From: MAG-120531 sp038125995
GTDB lineage: Bacteria > Bacteroidota > Bacteroidia > Flavobacteriales > Flavobacteriaceae
Reading direction: 5' to 3'
DNA length: 54,622 nt
NCBI GenBank assembly: GCA_038125995.1
Contig: JAYPEX010000012.1
Location: 1-54,622, forward strand
The notes under the pieces are model-generated. The model ran no database searches and was not told where the DNA came from. It saw nothing but the letters and a program-made list of their open reading frames with translations. Shown in pieces: positions 26,444 to 34,414 of the stretch; the stretch's first letter is position 1; each line of letters begins with the position of its first letter. A program made the translations under genes and the position numbers.

Positions 26444-26947
26444 ATGATGAACAGAAGACATGCGATCAAGTCAATGGCTTGGGCGACCTCTGGTGTACTT
26501 GCACTGAGTTACTGCAGCCCTCTACCAGAGTTGGCTTATTCACGGGTAGGCCTCAACAAGAAAGATCGAAACTTAATCGTCTATATTTCCCTACAAATTC
26601 TTTCAGAAGACCCCCTAAATTTTCCAACGAGAGAATCTAGAGAAGAATTTGTTTTCTCATGGATCAACGATATGTTTACCGACCAAGAAATCAACGATTT
26701 AGAAAAAGGATTGAAACTTTTTAAAGGGAGTTTTGAGGGGTACTTCTCCAATCTCACTTCGGAAGAACAAAACGACCTCCTTCGCAAAAGCTTAGAGGGT
26801 GATGATGCTGTAGCTAACTTTGTAAAACAAATTAAAAACATCAGTGTACTTCATTTTAGAACCACTGAAAACTATATGACTCAGTATTTGAATTATGAAT
26901 TTATCCCTGGTAGATACTATGGGTGTATTAACAGAGTACAGGGATGA
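26444..26947 (+). CDS. Gluconate 2-dehydrogenase subunit 3-like protein (Tat lipoprotein)
   Basis: The 167-residue small subunit begins MMNRRHAIKSM, a twin-arginine-like signal, with a hydrophobic stretch ending at lipobox LALSYC. The body (KKDRNLIVYISLQILSED, INDLEKGLKLF, NEQN-type helices) fits the gluconate_2-dh3 family. In related enzymes such as fructose dehydrogenase the small subunit carries the Tat signal and brings the flavin subunit across the membrane. The stop overlaps the GMC gene (ATGA), so the two are translationally coupled. Confidence 0.85.
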   Translation: MMNRRHAIKSMAWATSGVLALSYCSPLPELAYSRVGLNKKDRNLIVYISLQILSEDPLNFPTRESREEFVFSWINDMFTDQEINDLEKGLKLFKGSFEGYFSNLTSEEQNDLLRKSLEGDDAVANFVKQIKNISVLHFRTTENYMTQYLNYEFIPGRYYGCINRVQG

Positions 26948-28641
26948 ACAAGCAGCAAAATTCATTCGATGCGATCGTTATCGGAGCTGGAATGTCGGGA
27001 GGATGGGCCAGCAAAGAACTATGTGAAGCAGGTTTAAAAACGCTTTTATTAGAGCGCGGAAGAAATATTGAACACCTCAAAGATTATCCGACGACCAATC
27101 TCAGACCTTGGGAATTTGAACACCGAGGAGGATTAACTGCCAAAGAGCGAGAAGAAAATCCAATTGTCAGTCGTTGTTACGCCTTTAGAGAAGATGCCAA
27201 GCACTTTTTTGTCAAAGATGACGAGCACCCTTACATTCAAGACAAACCCTTTGATTGGCTCAGAGGATATCAAGTAGGTGGTAAATCCATTATGTGGGCG
27301 CGTCAAGTACAACGCTGGAGCAATTTTGACTTTGAAGGACCTGCTAGAGATGGATTTGCAGTAGATTGGCCAATCCGTTATAAAGACATCGCTCCTTTCT
27401 ACAGTCAAGTTGAAAAATTCATCGGAGTTAGTGGATCCAAAGACGGTATCGATACACTACCAGATGGTGAATTCTTAAAGCCTTTTGAGACCAACTGTGT
27501 CGAAGAATACTTCTCAAAAGTCATTGAGGAAACTTACGATGATCGCCATGTGATTTATGGAAGATGTGCTCACCTTTCAGAGAGCAAACCAGAATACGTA
27601 GCTCAAGGAAGAGGACGTTGCATGAGTCGAACTGTTTGCCAAAGAGGATGTCCTTTTGGAGGTTATTTCAACGCTAACTCAACGGTTGTTCCTGCAGCTA
27701 TGAATACAGGAAATCTCACCATGAGAACACATTCTGTGGTTCACTCGGTACTCTTTGACGAGGAATTAAACAAAGCGGTTGGGGTTCGAATCATCGATTC
27801 CAATACCAAACAGCAACTCGATTATTACGCCTCTATTGTTTTTGTAACTGCTGCGACTTTAAACACGAATTTAATCCTATTAAATTCCAAATCGAAGCGA
27901 TTTCCAAATGGACTGGGAAACGACCACGGACTACTAGGAACCTATGTGGCGTTTCACAATTACAGAGCGACCATTAGTGGAGAATACGACGGGTTTGCAG
28001 ACAAGACCACCGAGGGTAAAAAGCCGACGTCTCATTACATCCCACGTTTTAGAAATGTCTATAAACAAGAGACCGATTTCTTAAGAGGATATGCTGCTGG
28101 ATTTGGTGCCAATCCAATTCGAGAAACCTCATCTGAGGGCATTGGAGCGGAACTTAAAAACAATCTGTTTGCAAGTCACGAAACTGGTAAATGGCGTGTT
28201 GGATCGCATATGATGGGTGAAACCATTCCCAAAGCATCCAATAGAGTTTATCTCGATGATACTAAAGTAGATCGTTGGGGAATCCCAATACTTCATATCG
28301 ACATCGATTACGATGAAAACGATGAGAAAATGATTCAAGACTACTTTAAAGAAATGACTGCCATGTTTGAAAAGGCTGGATTCACCAACATCAAGACTCA
28401 TGATAACGGAAGAAATCCTGGAAATGACATCCACGAAATGGGAGGAGTGCGAATGGGAAAAGATCCCAAGACCTCCATGCTCAACGATTGGAATCAAATG
28501 CATTTATGCAAAAATGTCTTTGTAACCGATGGAGCCTGCATGACTTCCACCTCAACTCAAAACCCATCATTGACCTTTATGGCGCTCTCTGCTAGAGCAG
28601 CACAGTTTGCAGCTAAGGAATTTAAAGAAGGAAGACTCTAA
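26944..28641 (+). CDS. GMC-family FAD oxidoreductase (sugar/polyol dehydrogenase large subunit)
   Basis: This 565-residue flavoprotein begins with the FAD-binding motif VIGAGMSGGWASKEL. GYQVGGKSIMWARQVQRW is the flavin-attachment region, and the C-terminal HEMGGVRMGKDP followed by FVTDGACMTSTSTQNPSLTFMALSARAA is typical of the gluconate dehydrogenase branch. It has no signal peptide and is probably exported with subunit 3. No cytochrome c subunit is adjacent, so the electron acceptor is unknown. The substrate cannot be assigned. It overlaps the convergent GH13 gene by four bases. Confidence 0.9.
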   Translation: MNKQQNSFDAIVIGAGMSGGWASKELCEAGLKTLLLERGRNIEHLKDYPTTNLRPWEFEHRGGLTAKEREENPIVSRCYAFREDAKHFFVKDDEHPYIQDKPFDWLRGYQVGGKSIMWARQVQRWSNFDFEGPARDGFAVDWPIRYKDIAPFYSQVEKFIGVSGSKDGIDTLPDGEFLKPFETNCVEEYFSKVIEETYDDRHVIYGRCAHLSESKPEYVAQGRGRCMSRTVCQRGCPFGGYFNANSTVVPAAMNTGNLTMRTHSVVHSVLFDEELNKAVGVRIIDSNTKQQLDYYASIVFVTAATLNTNLILLNSKSKRFPNGLGNDHGLLGTYVAFHNYRATISGEYDGFADKTTEGKKPTSHYIPRFRNVYKQETDFLRGYAAGFGANPIRETSSEGIGAELKNNLFASHETGKWRVGSHMMGETIPKASNRVYLDDTKVDRWGIPILHIDIDYDENDEKMIQDYFKEMTAMFEKAGFTNIKTHDNGRNPGNDIHEMGGVRMGKDPKTSMLNDWNQMHLCKNVFVTDGACMTSTSTQNPSLTFMALSARAAQFAAKEFKEGRL

Positions 28642-30488
28642 AACAATTCAAAAACTTGAGCATCTCTAGCAGGGATGCTCAATGTTTTTTCTAAGTTTAT
28701 TTGTGCCCCACTAAAGAGCTCTGAAGCGTTTGAATAGGCATTCAACAGTTCTTTAAATCGAGATAGTTCAATTGTTTGGTCTTCTTTATTGGCATTGACC
28801 ACCACCATTACTGCATTTTGATCGAGTACTCTAAAGTACACATAGACCTCGTTAAAAGGAATAAAATGAACCGTTGTTCCTTTGTGAATCAATTCTTGAT
28901 TCTGCCTCCATTGAAATAAGGTTTTAACAATATCAAAATACGATTGTTCCTCAGAAGTGCGTTCTAAAGCATTGAAAGCAGAGCGCTGATCAGAGGGCCA
29001 ACCTCCGGGCATATCTTTTCGCAAATCCGCATCGCCTTTGGCCTTATCCCCCTTAAATCCAATTTCAGATCCGTAGTACAATTGTGGGATCCCTCTTGTT
29101 GTTGCCAAAAGAGTCATCGCTATTTTAAAATCACCTAATGTTGGATTCTTTTCATTGAATCGAGTAGTATCGTGATTCTCAGCAAAGATCATCACATTGT
29201 TGATGTCTGGATACAAATAATCCATTCCTATCCCATTGTACATCTCTATGAGTCCTTTATCCCATGAAGGTTTATAAGTCATCATCCGCTGTAGGGTTTC
29301 AAAAAACACAAAGTCCATCACTGAAGGGAGTTCTGAATTGAAATTCTGTAGTTCGGCAAGCTTAGAATCTTTTTGCCAATAAGCGATGGAAGCCGTATCG
29401 TGATACCAGGACTCACCGACAATATTAAAATTGGGATATTCAGCCATGATGGCCTTGGTCCAACTGGTAACTCCTTCCTTTTCCGTATACAGATAGGTAT
29501 CCACTCGATATCCGTCTATATCAGCGTATTCTATCCACCAAATGGCATTGTCAATCAGGTAATTGAGCATCATTGGATTGGATTGATTCAAATCAGGCAT
29601 GGAAGGTACAAACCATCCCTTTTCTGCTAAAAAGCGATCTGCTTTTGAAGCATTGGTATCGTAAACAGTACTGAGTCGATAATTTGTTTGCGCATAGCCG
29701 TTTTCGCCATCGAAATAGTGAATCCAATCCTTTGAGGGTAAGTCTTGAATCATGTAGTGCTCTAAACTCCAGTGATTGGTCACATAGTCTTGAATCAGTT
29801 TCATACCCCTTTGGTGCAACTCATCACTTAGCTTTAAATAAGCCGAATTTCCTCCATACCTACTATCGATATGGTAGGTATCACTACAAGCATATCCGTG
29901 ATAAGATCCTCTTTTGTCATTATCTTCTAATAGCGGAGTACTCCACAAAGCGGTCATTCCAAGCTCCTTTATATAATCTAAATTCTTTATAATCCCTTGA
30001 ATATCTCCTCCATGTCTCCCCCATGGATCATCCACATTTGCCTTTTCATAGGTGTCTTTGGTGGAATCATTGGAGGGATCTCCATTAGCAAAACGATCAG
30101 GCATTAATAAATAGACCGCATCCTGAGAACTAAATCCCTGGCGCTGAGCACTTCCCTCTCTTCTTTTCTTCAGCTCATAAGTATAGGTAGCGATGCTCTT
30201 TTTTCCATTTTTTAGCTCAAATAAATAGGAACCAGCTTTTAATCCTTTAGTTTCCCAATTGTAAAACAGATAATTTTGATTTTCAGTCATAATGATTTCA
30301 TCGACCTTGTGTCCATCGAGATACAAATCTCTAGCTCCTAATGCATTTCCATAGAACACTAGTTGAATTTCAGATCGATTCATCCCCTCCCACCAAAAAG
30401 GAGGTTCCACCTGTACTGATTGAGCAAATGAAATTCCACTGAACAACACAAAAAGCAAACTACTAACTAAATATTTGATACTAGGCAT
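28638..30488 (-). CDS. GH13 alpha-amylase, SusA/neopullulanase-like, exported
   Basis: This 616-residue protein has a Sec signal peptide ending ISFAQ. An N-terminal beta-sandwich of the cyclomaltodextrinase type (PPFWWEGMNRSEIQLVFYG) precedes the (beta/alpha)8 barrel. Catalytic motifs are intact: DYVTNHWS, DGYRVDTYLY (nucleophile Asp), IVGESW (acid/base Glu) and FAENHDTTRF (Asp). It should cut maltodextrins or pullulan in the periplasm. It lies 18 kb from the maltose phosphorylase unit but could feed it. Confidence 0.93.
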   Translation of the reverse strand: MPSIKYLVSSLLFVLFSGISFAQSVQVEPPFWWEGMNRSEIQLVFYGNALGARDLYLDGHKVDEIIMTENQNYLFYNWETKGLKAGSYLFELKNGKKSIATYTYELKKRREGSAQRQGFSSQDAVYLLMPDRFANGDPSNDSTKDTYEKANVDDPWGRHGGDIQGIIKNLDYIKELGMTALWSTPLLEDNDKRGSYHGYACSDTYHIDSRYGGNSAYLKLSDELHQRGMKLIQDYVTNHWSLEHYMIQDLPSKDWIHYFDGENGYAQTNYRLSTVYDTNASKADRFLAEKGWFVPSMPDLNQSNPMMLNYLIDNAIWWIEYADIDGYRVDTYLYTEKEGVTSWTKAIMAEYPNFNIVGESWYHDTASIAYWQKDSKLAELQNFNSELPSVMDFVFFETLQRMMTYKPSWDKGLIEMYNGIGMDYLYPDINNVMIFAENHDTTRFNEKNPTLGDFKIAMTLLATTRGIPQLYYGSEIGFKGDKAKGDADLRKDMPGGWPSDQRSAFNALERTSEEQSYFDIVKTLFQWRQNQELIHKGTTVHFIPFNEVYVYFRVLDQNAVMVVVNANKEDQTIELSRFKELLNAYSNASELFSGAQINLEKTLSIPARDAQVFELF

Positions 30489-30551
30489 GATTATTGATAA
30501 TTTATGAATTTATTAAGGTAAAAATACAAAGTATAAATCTTAATTAACTAG

Positions 30552-30559
30552 TATATTTG
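30552..30559 (+). promoter_or_regulatory. -7 element of the TonB receptor gene
   Basis: TATATTTG is a perfect -7 element ten bases before the ATG at 30569. It overlaps an in-frame TTG at 30557, which argues against that codon as the start. The predicted 5' leader is only about five bases. Confidence 0.55.
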
Positions 30560-30568
30560 AGCGGATTT

Positions 30569-32971
30569 ATGATCAGGGACAGCTACCATACCATCCTCAT
30601 TGTTGGGCTATTGATGTTGAGTTTTTCATCGGTAAGCGCTCAAGAATGCGATTTAAAGCTCAAAGGAGTCGTTGTAGATTCTCACGACAATACGCCCTTA
30701 GAAGCTAGTTCGGTCTTAATTCTCGAAAACAACAAAACAGCCTTTAGCAATTCCCAAGGACAATTTGAATTAAAGGATCTCTGTGAAGGAACCTACACAC
30801 TTTATTTTGAGCATATTGGTTGCAAACCTCTAGAATACAAAGTTGATTTAAACAACGAAACCACTTCTTTTACCATTGAACTAGAACATCATATCGAAGC
30901 ACTAGACGAAGTTACGGTAGCTAGTAAATCGTATTTAGCAGTCTCCGATTCTGGGGTTGAAAAACGCATCGAATCTGAGTCTATTCAACAAAATAGTTCC
31001 CTTCAACTAGCAGATATCGTTTCAAAAATAAGTGGAGTGACTAGTTTGAGCACAGGTAATGCAATTAGCAAACCCATCATCAATGGGTTGCATTCCTCTA
31101 GAGTGATGCTTATCAACAATGGAGTTCGAATGGAAGACCAAGAATGGGGTTCAGAACACGCTCCTAATATGGACGTCAATACCGCTTCCTCTATCACTGT
31201 TGTCAAAGGAGCCAACGCCTTGCAATACGGAGGAGATGCTATAGGAGGAATCATTTTAGCTGAACCAGAAAAAATTGCCTTTAAAGACTCGATCTACGGA
31301 AGATCCATTGTAGGAACAGAAACGAACGGTCGTGCTGCCTTTATCAACTCATCACTGATTTACAGCGATAAAAAGGGGCTGCAGGCAAAACTTCAATCTT
31401 CCTATAAAAAGCAAGGAGATGTTCAGACTCCCAACTATTACTTGACCAATAGTGGAAATGAGCATAAAAATCTCTCCGCCTATATTGCAAAAAAAACAAC
31501 TCATAAGGGAATCTCATCTTACTTCTCTTATGTCAATTCAACGATAGGAATTCTGTCGGCCTCTCATATTGGAGATGCCTCAGATCTCTATAGAGCTTTA
31601 AACGCTAATCGTCCCACTACCCTTACAGACTTTAGCTATCAAATCAATGCTCCCAGACAAGAGGTCGATCACTTACTGTTAAAGATCAATGCCTATTCTA
31701 TTATAAGAGATCAAGGAAAACTTTTACTACAATTCGATTATCAAAACAATCAACGTTTGGAATACGACTTGAGAATTGGAGATCAAAAAAATAGTGCTGC
31801 ATTAGATCTTGAACTCTTATCGGAGTCTTTGAGTTTAGATTACCACTCGTATCGATCGAATGGATTTCAATTTAAGACGGGTATCTTAGGGAAATATCAA
31901 TTTAATTATTCCAATCCGGATACAGGAGTGAAACGATTGATACCTGATTATGTAAAATTACAAGGAGGAGTCTATGGAATTGCTGATTATGAATTAGCGG
32001 ATAAATCAGCCTTTGAATTTGGGGTTCGATTCGACTATATCGACCTAAAATCCTATAAGTTCTATCAAAAATCGAGATGGGAAGAACGAGGCTATGACCA
32101 ACTCTATAGTGATTTTGTGATTTCAGAATCAGAAAATCAGGTATTGACAAAACCTGAACTTCAATTTCCTTCCCTAACTGCAACATTGGGATATCACGCT
32201 CATTTCGACTTAAACACCAATCTTGCAGCAAATATTACCCGTTCCAAAAGAGCACCAAATCCTGCAGAATTATTTAGTGATGGCTTACATCATTCCGCTT
32301 CGAGAATTGAATTAGGAGATCTGAGTTTTAATCAAGAAACTTCTACCAAACTTTCAGTTGCGATTGAACATCAATCAATTTCAACAGCTCTTTCAATTCA
32401 ACCCTTTTACAATTCGATCAAAGATTTTATTTTCCTAAGACCATTTGAGGTAACTCAAACCATCAGAGGCTTTTTTCAAGTGTGGAGCTATGAGCAAACA
32501 AAAGCAGAACTCTACGGTGTGGATTTAGATTTTAGACAACAACTTTCGAACGCTATCGAATACCGTTCACAATTCTCATGGGTTCGCGCCACAGATCTTG
32601 ACAAAAATGAAGCATTGATATCCATACCACCTCTACAATTCAACAATGAGCTTTCACTTTCAGATCACAATGGAAATCAATTTGGTATTCTAGCTACTTA
32701 TGTTGGAAAACAAAACCTTTATCCCGATTACAACTTTAACATTTATCTCCCCGAAGACAACCAGTGGAAACTCATCGATATCAGTAGTACTCCGAAGGCC
32801 TATCATCTTTTGGGACTTTTTGCAAATCTTCATTTAAGCACTCAATCGTCGCTTTCGATAAGAGCAAACAACTTGTTAAATACCAGCTACAGAAATTACC
32901 TGAACGCCATGCGTTATTTTTCTGATGAAATGGGAAGAAGTATTACAATTCAATATAAAATCAATTATTAA
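30569..32971 (+). CDS. TonB-dependent outer-membrane receptor, metal/haem-uptake type
   Basis: This 800-residue receptor has a signal peptide (to about SVSAQ), a CarboxypepD_reg-like domain (LKGVVVDSHDNTPLEAS), a plug (LADIVSKISGVTS, NGLHSSRVMLINNG, VVKGANALQYGGDAIGG) and a 22-strand-type barrel ending TIQYKINY. The EHAPNMD plug segment and NPAELFSDGLHHSAS loop resemble ZnuD/HmuR-type receptors for zinc or haem; that is my inference. It is not a SusC: no SusD follows. A small lipoprotein gene follows after three bases. Confidence 0.88.
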   Translation: MIRDSYHTILIVGLLMLSFSSVSAQECDLKLKGVVVDSHDNTPLEASSVLILENNKTAFSNSQGQFELKDLCEGTYTLYFEHIGCKPLEYKVDLNNETTSFTIELEHHIEALDEVTVASKSYLAVSDSGVEKRIESESIQQNSSLQLADIVSKISGVTSLSTGNAISKPIINGLHSSRVMLINNGVRMEDQEWGSEHAPNMDVNTASSITVVKGANALQYGGDAIGGIILAEPEKIAFKDSIYGRSIVGTETNGRAAFINSSLIYSDKKGLQAKLQSSYKKQGDVQTPNYYLTNSGNEHKNLSAYIAKKTTHKGISSYFSYVNSTIGILSASHIGDASDLYRALNANRPTTLTDFSYQINAPRQEVDHLLLKINAYSIIRDQGKLLLQFDYQNNQRLEYDLRIGDQKNSAALDLELLSESLSLDYHSYRSNGFQFKTGILGKYQFNYSNPDTGVKRLIPDYVKLQGGVYGIADYELADKSAFEFGVRFDYIDLKSYKFYQKSRWEERGYDQLYSDFVISESENQVLTKPELQFPSLTATLGYHAHFDLNTNLAANITRSKRAPNPAELFSDGLHHSASRIELGDLSFNQETSTKLSVAIEHQSISTALSIQPFYNSIKDFIFLRPFEVTQTIRGFFQVWSYEQTKAELYGVDLDFRQQLSNAIEYRSQFSWVRATDLDKNEALISIPPLQFNNELSLSDHNGNQFGILATYVGKQNLYPDYNFNIYLPEDNQWKLIDISSTPKAYHLLGLFANLHLSTQSSLSIRANNLLNTSYRNYLNAMRYFSDEMGRSITIQYKINY

Positions 32972-32974
32972 AAT

Positions 32975-33520
32975 ATGACGAAGATTGCCCTTTTTACAAG
33001 CCTTATCTCTCTATTTTTTTTAAACTCATGTGTCAAAACCCTTGAAGCTCCAGAGCTTATCAACGAAGAAGAATTGATCACCACCCTAGTTGTTTCCCTA
33101 GAATCAGCAACGGATCAAATTGAATTACGCTATACTGATTTGGACGGTGATGGCCCGAATCCAGGAGTTTTTCAAGCTCCAAATTTAAAACCCAATACGA
33201 CCTACGAAGGCAAGCTACAATTCCTTAACGAAAGTGAATCACCAGCAGAGGACATCACATTGGAAATCGAAGAAGAATCCAACGATCATCAGGTCTTTTA
33301 CGTAGTCAATGGATTAAATGCCACTATAGAACCCGTCAATATCGATTCAAATGGTTATTACTTAGGAACAAGCTTTAATCTGACCACCTTAACAGCATCT
33401 GAAGGCCAGTTACAATTTATTCTAAGACACTTACCTACAAAACCAAATGACGGCAATCCTGCAACAGCTGGAGGAGCTACAGACCTATCGGTGATCTTTA
33501 ATTTAAAAATCACAGAATAA
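32975..33520 (+). CDS. Small lipoprotein paired with the TonB receptor
   Basis: This 181-residue protein has lipobox FFLNSC (Cys19). The mature chain is acidic and beta-rich (TTLVVSLESATDQIELRYTDLDGDGPNPG, NTTYEGKLQFLNESESPAEDIT) and resembles proteins annotated 'type 1 periplasmic binding fold superfamily' in Flavobacteriia, which I recall beside receptors of this kind. The DLDGDGPNPG loop looks like a possible divalent-cation site. It presumably works with the receptor in capturing the ligand at the surface. Confidence 0.75.
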   Translation: MTKIALFTSLISLFFLNSCVKTLEAPELINEEELITTLVVSLESATDQIELRYTDLDGDGPNPGVFQAPNLKPNTTYEGKLQFLNESESPAEDITLEIEEESNDHQVFYVVNGLNATIEPVNIDSNGYYLGTSFNLTTLTASEGQLQFILRHLPTKPNDGNPATAGGATDLSVIFNLKITE

Positions 33521-33524
33521 GAAT

Positions 33525-33572
33525 CCTCAAAATTAAGGCTTTGGGAATTTGATATTTACGATTTTTTTGAGG
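33525..33572 (+). repeat. Inverted repeat after the receptor-lipoprotein pair
   Basis: CCTCAAAA (33525-33532) and TTTTGAGG (33565-33572) are exact inverted arms with a 32-base spacer, starting four bases past the lipoprotein stop. There is no T-tract after the second arm, so a terminator role is uncertain. Confidence 0.3.
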
Positions 33573-33575
33573 TTC

Positions 33576-33602
33576 CATCAATGTTTTTGTTAAAAATTGA
33601 TG
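33576..33602 (+). promoter_or_regulatory. 27-base dyad upstream of the arginine operon promoter
   Basis: CATCAAT (33576-33582) and ATTGATG (33596-33602) are perfect inverted arms, and three more pairs (TTT/AAA) continue the symmetry inside. It lies about 28 bases upstream of the -7 element of the arginine leader, where an operator or activator site would sit. It is unlike the E. coli ARG box. It could also be the end of the preceding unit. Confidence 0.4.
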
Positions 33603-33630
33603 CAAAACTCCACTAATTAGTTGAAAACAC

Positions 33631-33638
33631 TATATTTG
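33631..33638 (+). promoter_or_regulatory. -7 element of the arginine operon
   Basis: TATATTTG is a perfect TAnnTTTG. No TTTG-like -33 element is found 17-23 bases upstream, so an activator may be needed. The last G is only five bases before the leader ATG, so the transcript is predicted to start at or within a few bases of that codon. Confidence 0.65.
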
Positions 33639-33643
33639 TATCG

Positions 33644-33700
33644 ATGAATAACACAATCGCACATAGTATATTGCGTTACCCAAGACGCCGTCGCCCGTAA
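33644..33700 (+). CDS. Arginine operon leader peptide
   Basis: This 18-residue ORF reads MNNTIAHSILRYPRRRRP and stops at TAA. Five of its last eight residues are Arg (codons CGT, AGA, CGC, CGT, CGC), with Pro on both sides of the run of four. It begins about five bases after a perfect -7 element and lies 90 bases before the first gene of a full arginine biosynthesis operon. By analogy with his, thr and leu leaders it should sense charged tRNA-Arg by ribosome stalling. The mRNA may be leaderless. I know of no name for it. Confidence 0.8.
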   Translation: MNNTIAHSILRYPRRRRP

Positions 33701-33708
33701 GGGTGCAA
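33671..33708 (+). promoter_or_regulatory. Alternative hairpins over the arginine leader (attenuator candidate)
   Basis: Two structures compete for the same 3' arm. The first pairs CGCCC (33692-33696) with GGGTG (33701-33705) around a GTAA tetraloop that holds the leader stop codon. The second pairs TTGC and ACCC (33671-33674, 33678-33681) with GGGTGCAA (33701-33708), looping out the four consecutive Arg codons. Ribosome position on the Arg run would decide between them. No T-tract follows, so the read-out may be Rho-dependent or translational rather than a classical terminator. Confidence 0.45.
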
Positions 33709-33790
33709 AATTATCTATGGAATTAGGTGTGTCCATTTCCTCTCTCAAGAACCTCATCAATAGTTTATCAATTTAATACCAGTAACTACA

Positions 33791-34414
33791 ATGAAAATTG
33801 TTAGTGCTAATAAATCGCATTTTAAATACGCTCCTATCATTTGTGATACCATAGCTGAATCTGCCAAAGTCAGAGGTACAGGTATTGCCAAAAGGACTCC
33901 TGAGTACATCCAAAAAAAGATGGAAAATCAAAATGCCATCATCGCATTAGATGGTGATCAATTTGCAGGATTTTGCTATATAGAGGTATGGGGACACAAT
34001 AAGTTTGTCGCCAACTCTGGACTTATTGTCAATCCAGATTACAGAGGTCAAGGATTGGCTAAAAAAATTAAAAAAGCCGCCTTTGAACTTTCAAGGAAAA
34101 AATTTCCAGAGGCAAAATTGTTTGGGATCACTACAGGACTCGCGGTGATGAAAATCAATTACGAATTAGGATACAAACCCGTTACCTTTTCTGAACTTAC
34201 GGATGATCCTGATTTTTGGAATGGATGTAAGACCTGTAAGAATTTTGATGTCTTAAATAGAACAGATCACAAAATGTGTCTGTGTACTGGGATGCTATAC
34301 GATCCTCACAAAAAGAAAAGCACTATTGGCAAAATGTTTAATCCAAAGGCTTTTCAGAGATTAAAAAACATAAAAGAAAAATTATTTCTAAATAAGAAAA
34401 AGAGTAAAAAATGA
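33791..34414 (+). CDS. GNAT acetyltransferase, putative first-step arginine enzyme
   Basis: This 207-residue protein has the GNAT acyl-CoA loop NPDYRGQGLAKK (residues 81-92). It heads the arginine operon, which otherwise has no argA or argJ, so it is likely to acylate glutamate; this is inference from position. The region after the GNAT core carries four cysteines as CxxC (146, 149) and CxC (163, 165), a possible zinc site, and a Lys-rich tail. The stop overlaps argG (ATGA). Confidence 0.8.
   Translation: MKIVSANKSHFKYAPIICDTIAESAKVRGTGIAKRTPEYIQKKMENQNAIIALDGDQFAGFCYIEVWGHNKFVANSGLIVNPDYRGQGLAKKIKKAAFELSRKKFPEAKLFGITTGLAVMKINYELGYKPVTFSELTDDPDFWNGCKTCKNFDVLNRTDHKMCLCTGMLYDPHKKKSTIGKMFNPKAFQRLKNIKEKLFLNKKKSKK

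Noticed and set aside
30557..30568. TTG start for the TonB receptor
   Set aside because: The codon is part of the TATATTTG promoter element; ATG at 30569 gives a normal signal peptide.
33717..33776. Separate 19-codon ORF after the arginine leader as a real gene
   Set aside because: No family, no clear promoter or ribosome site of its own; kept only as part of the +1 frame observation.
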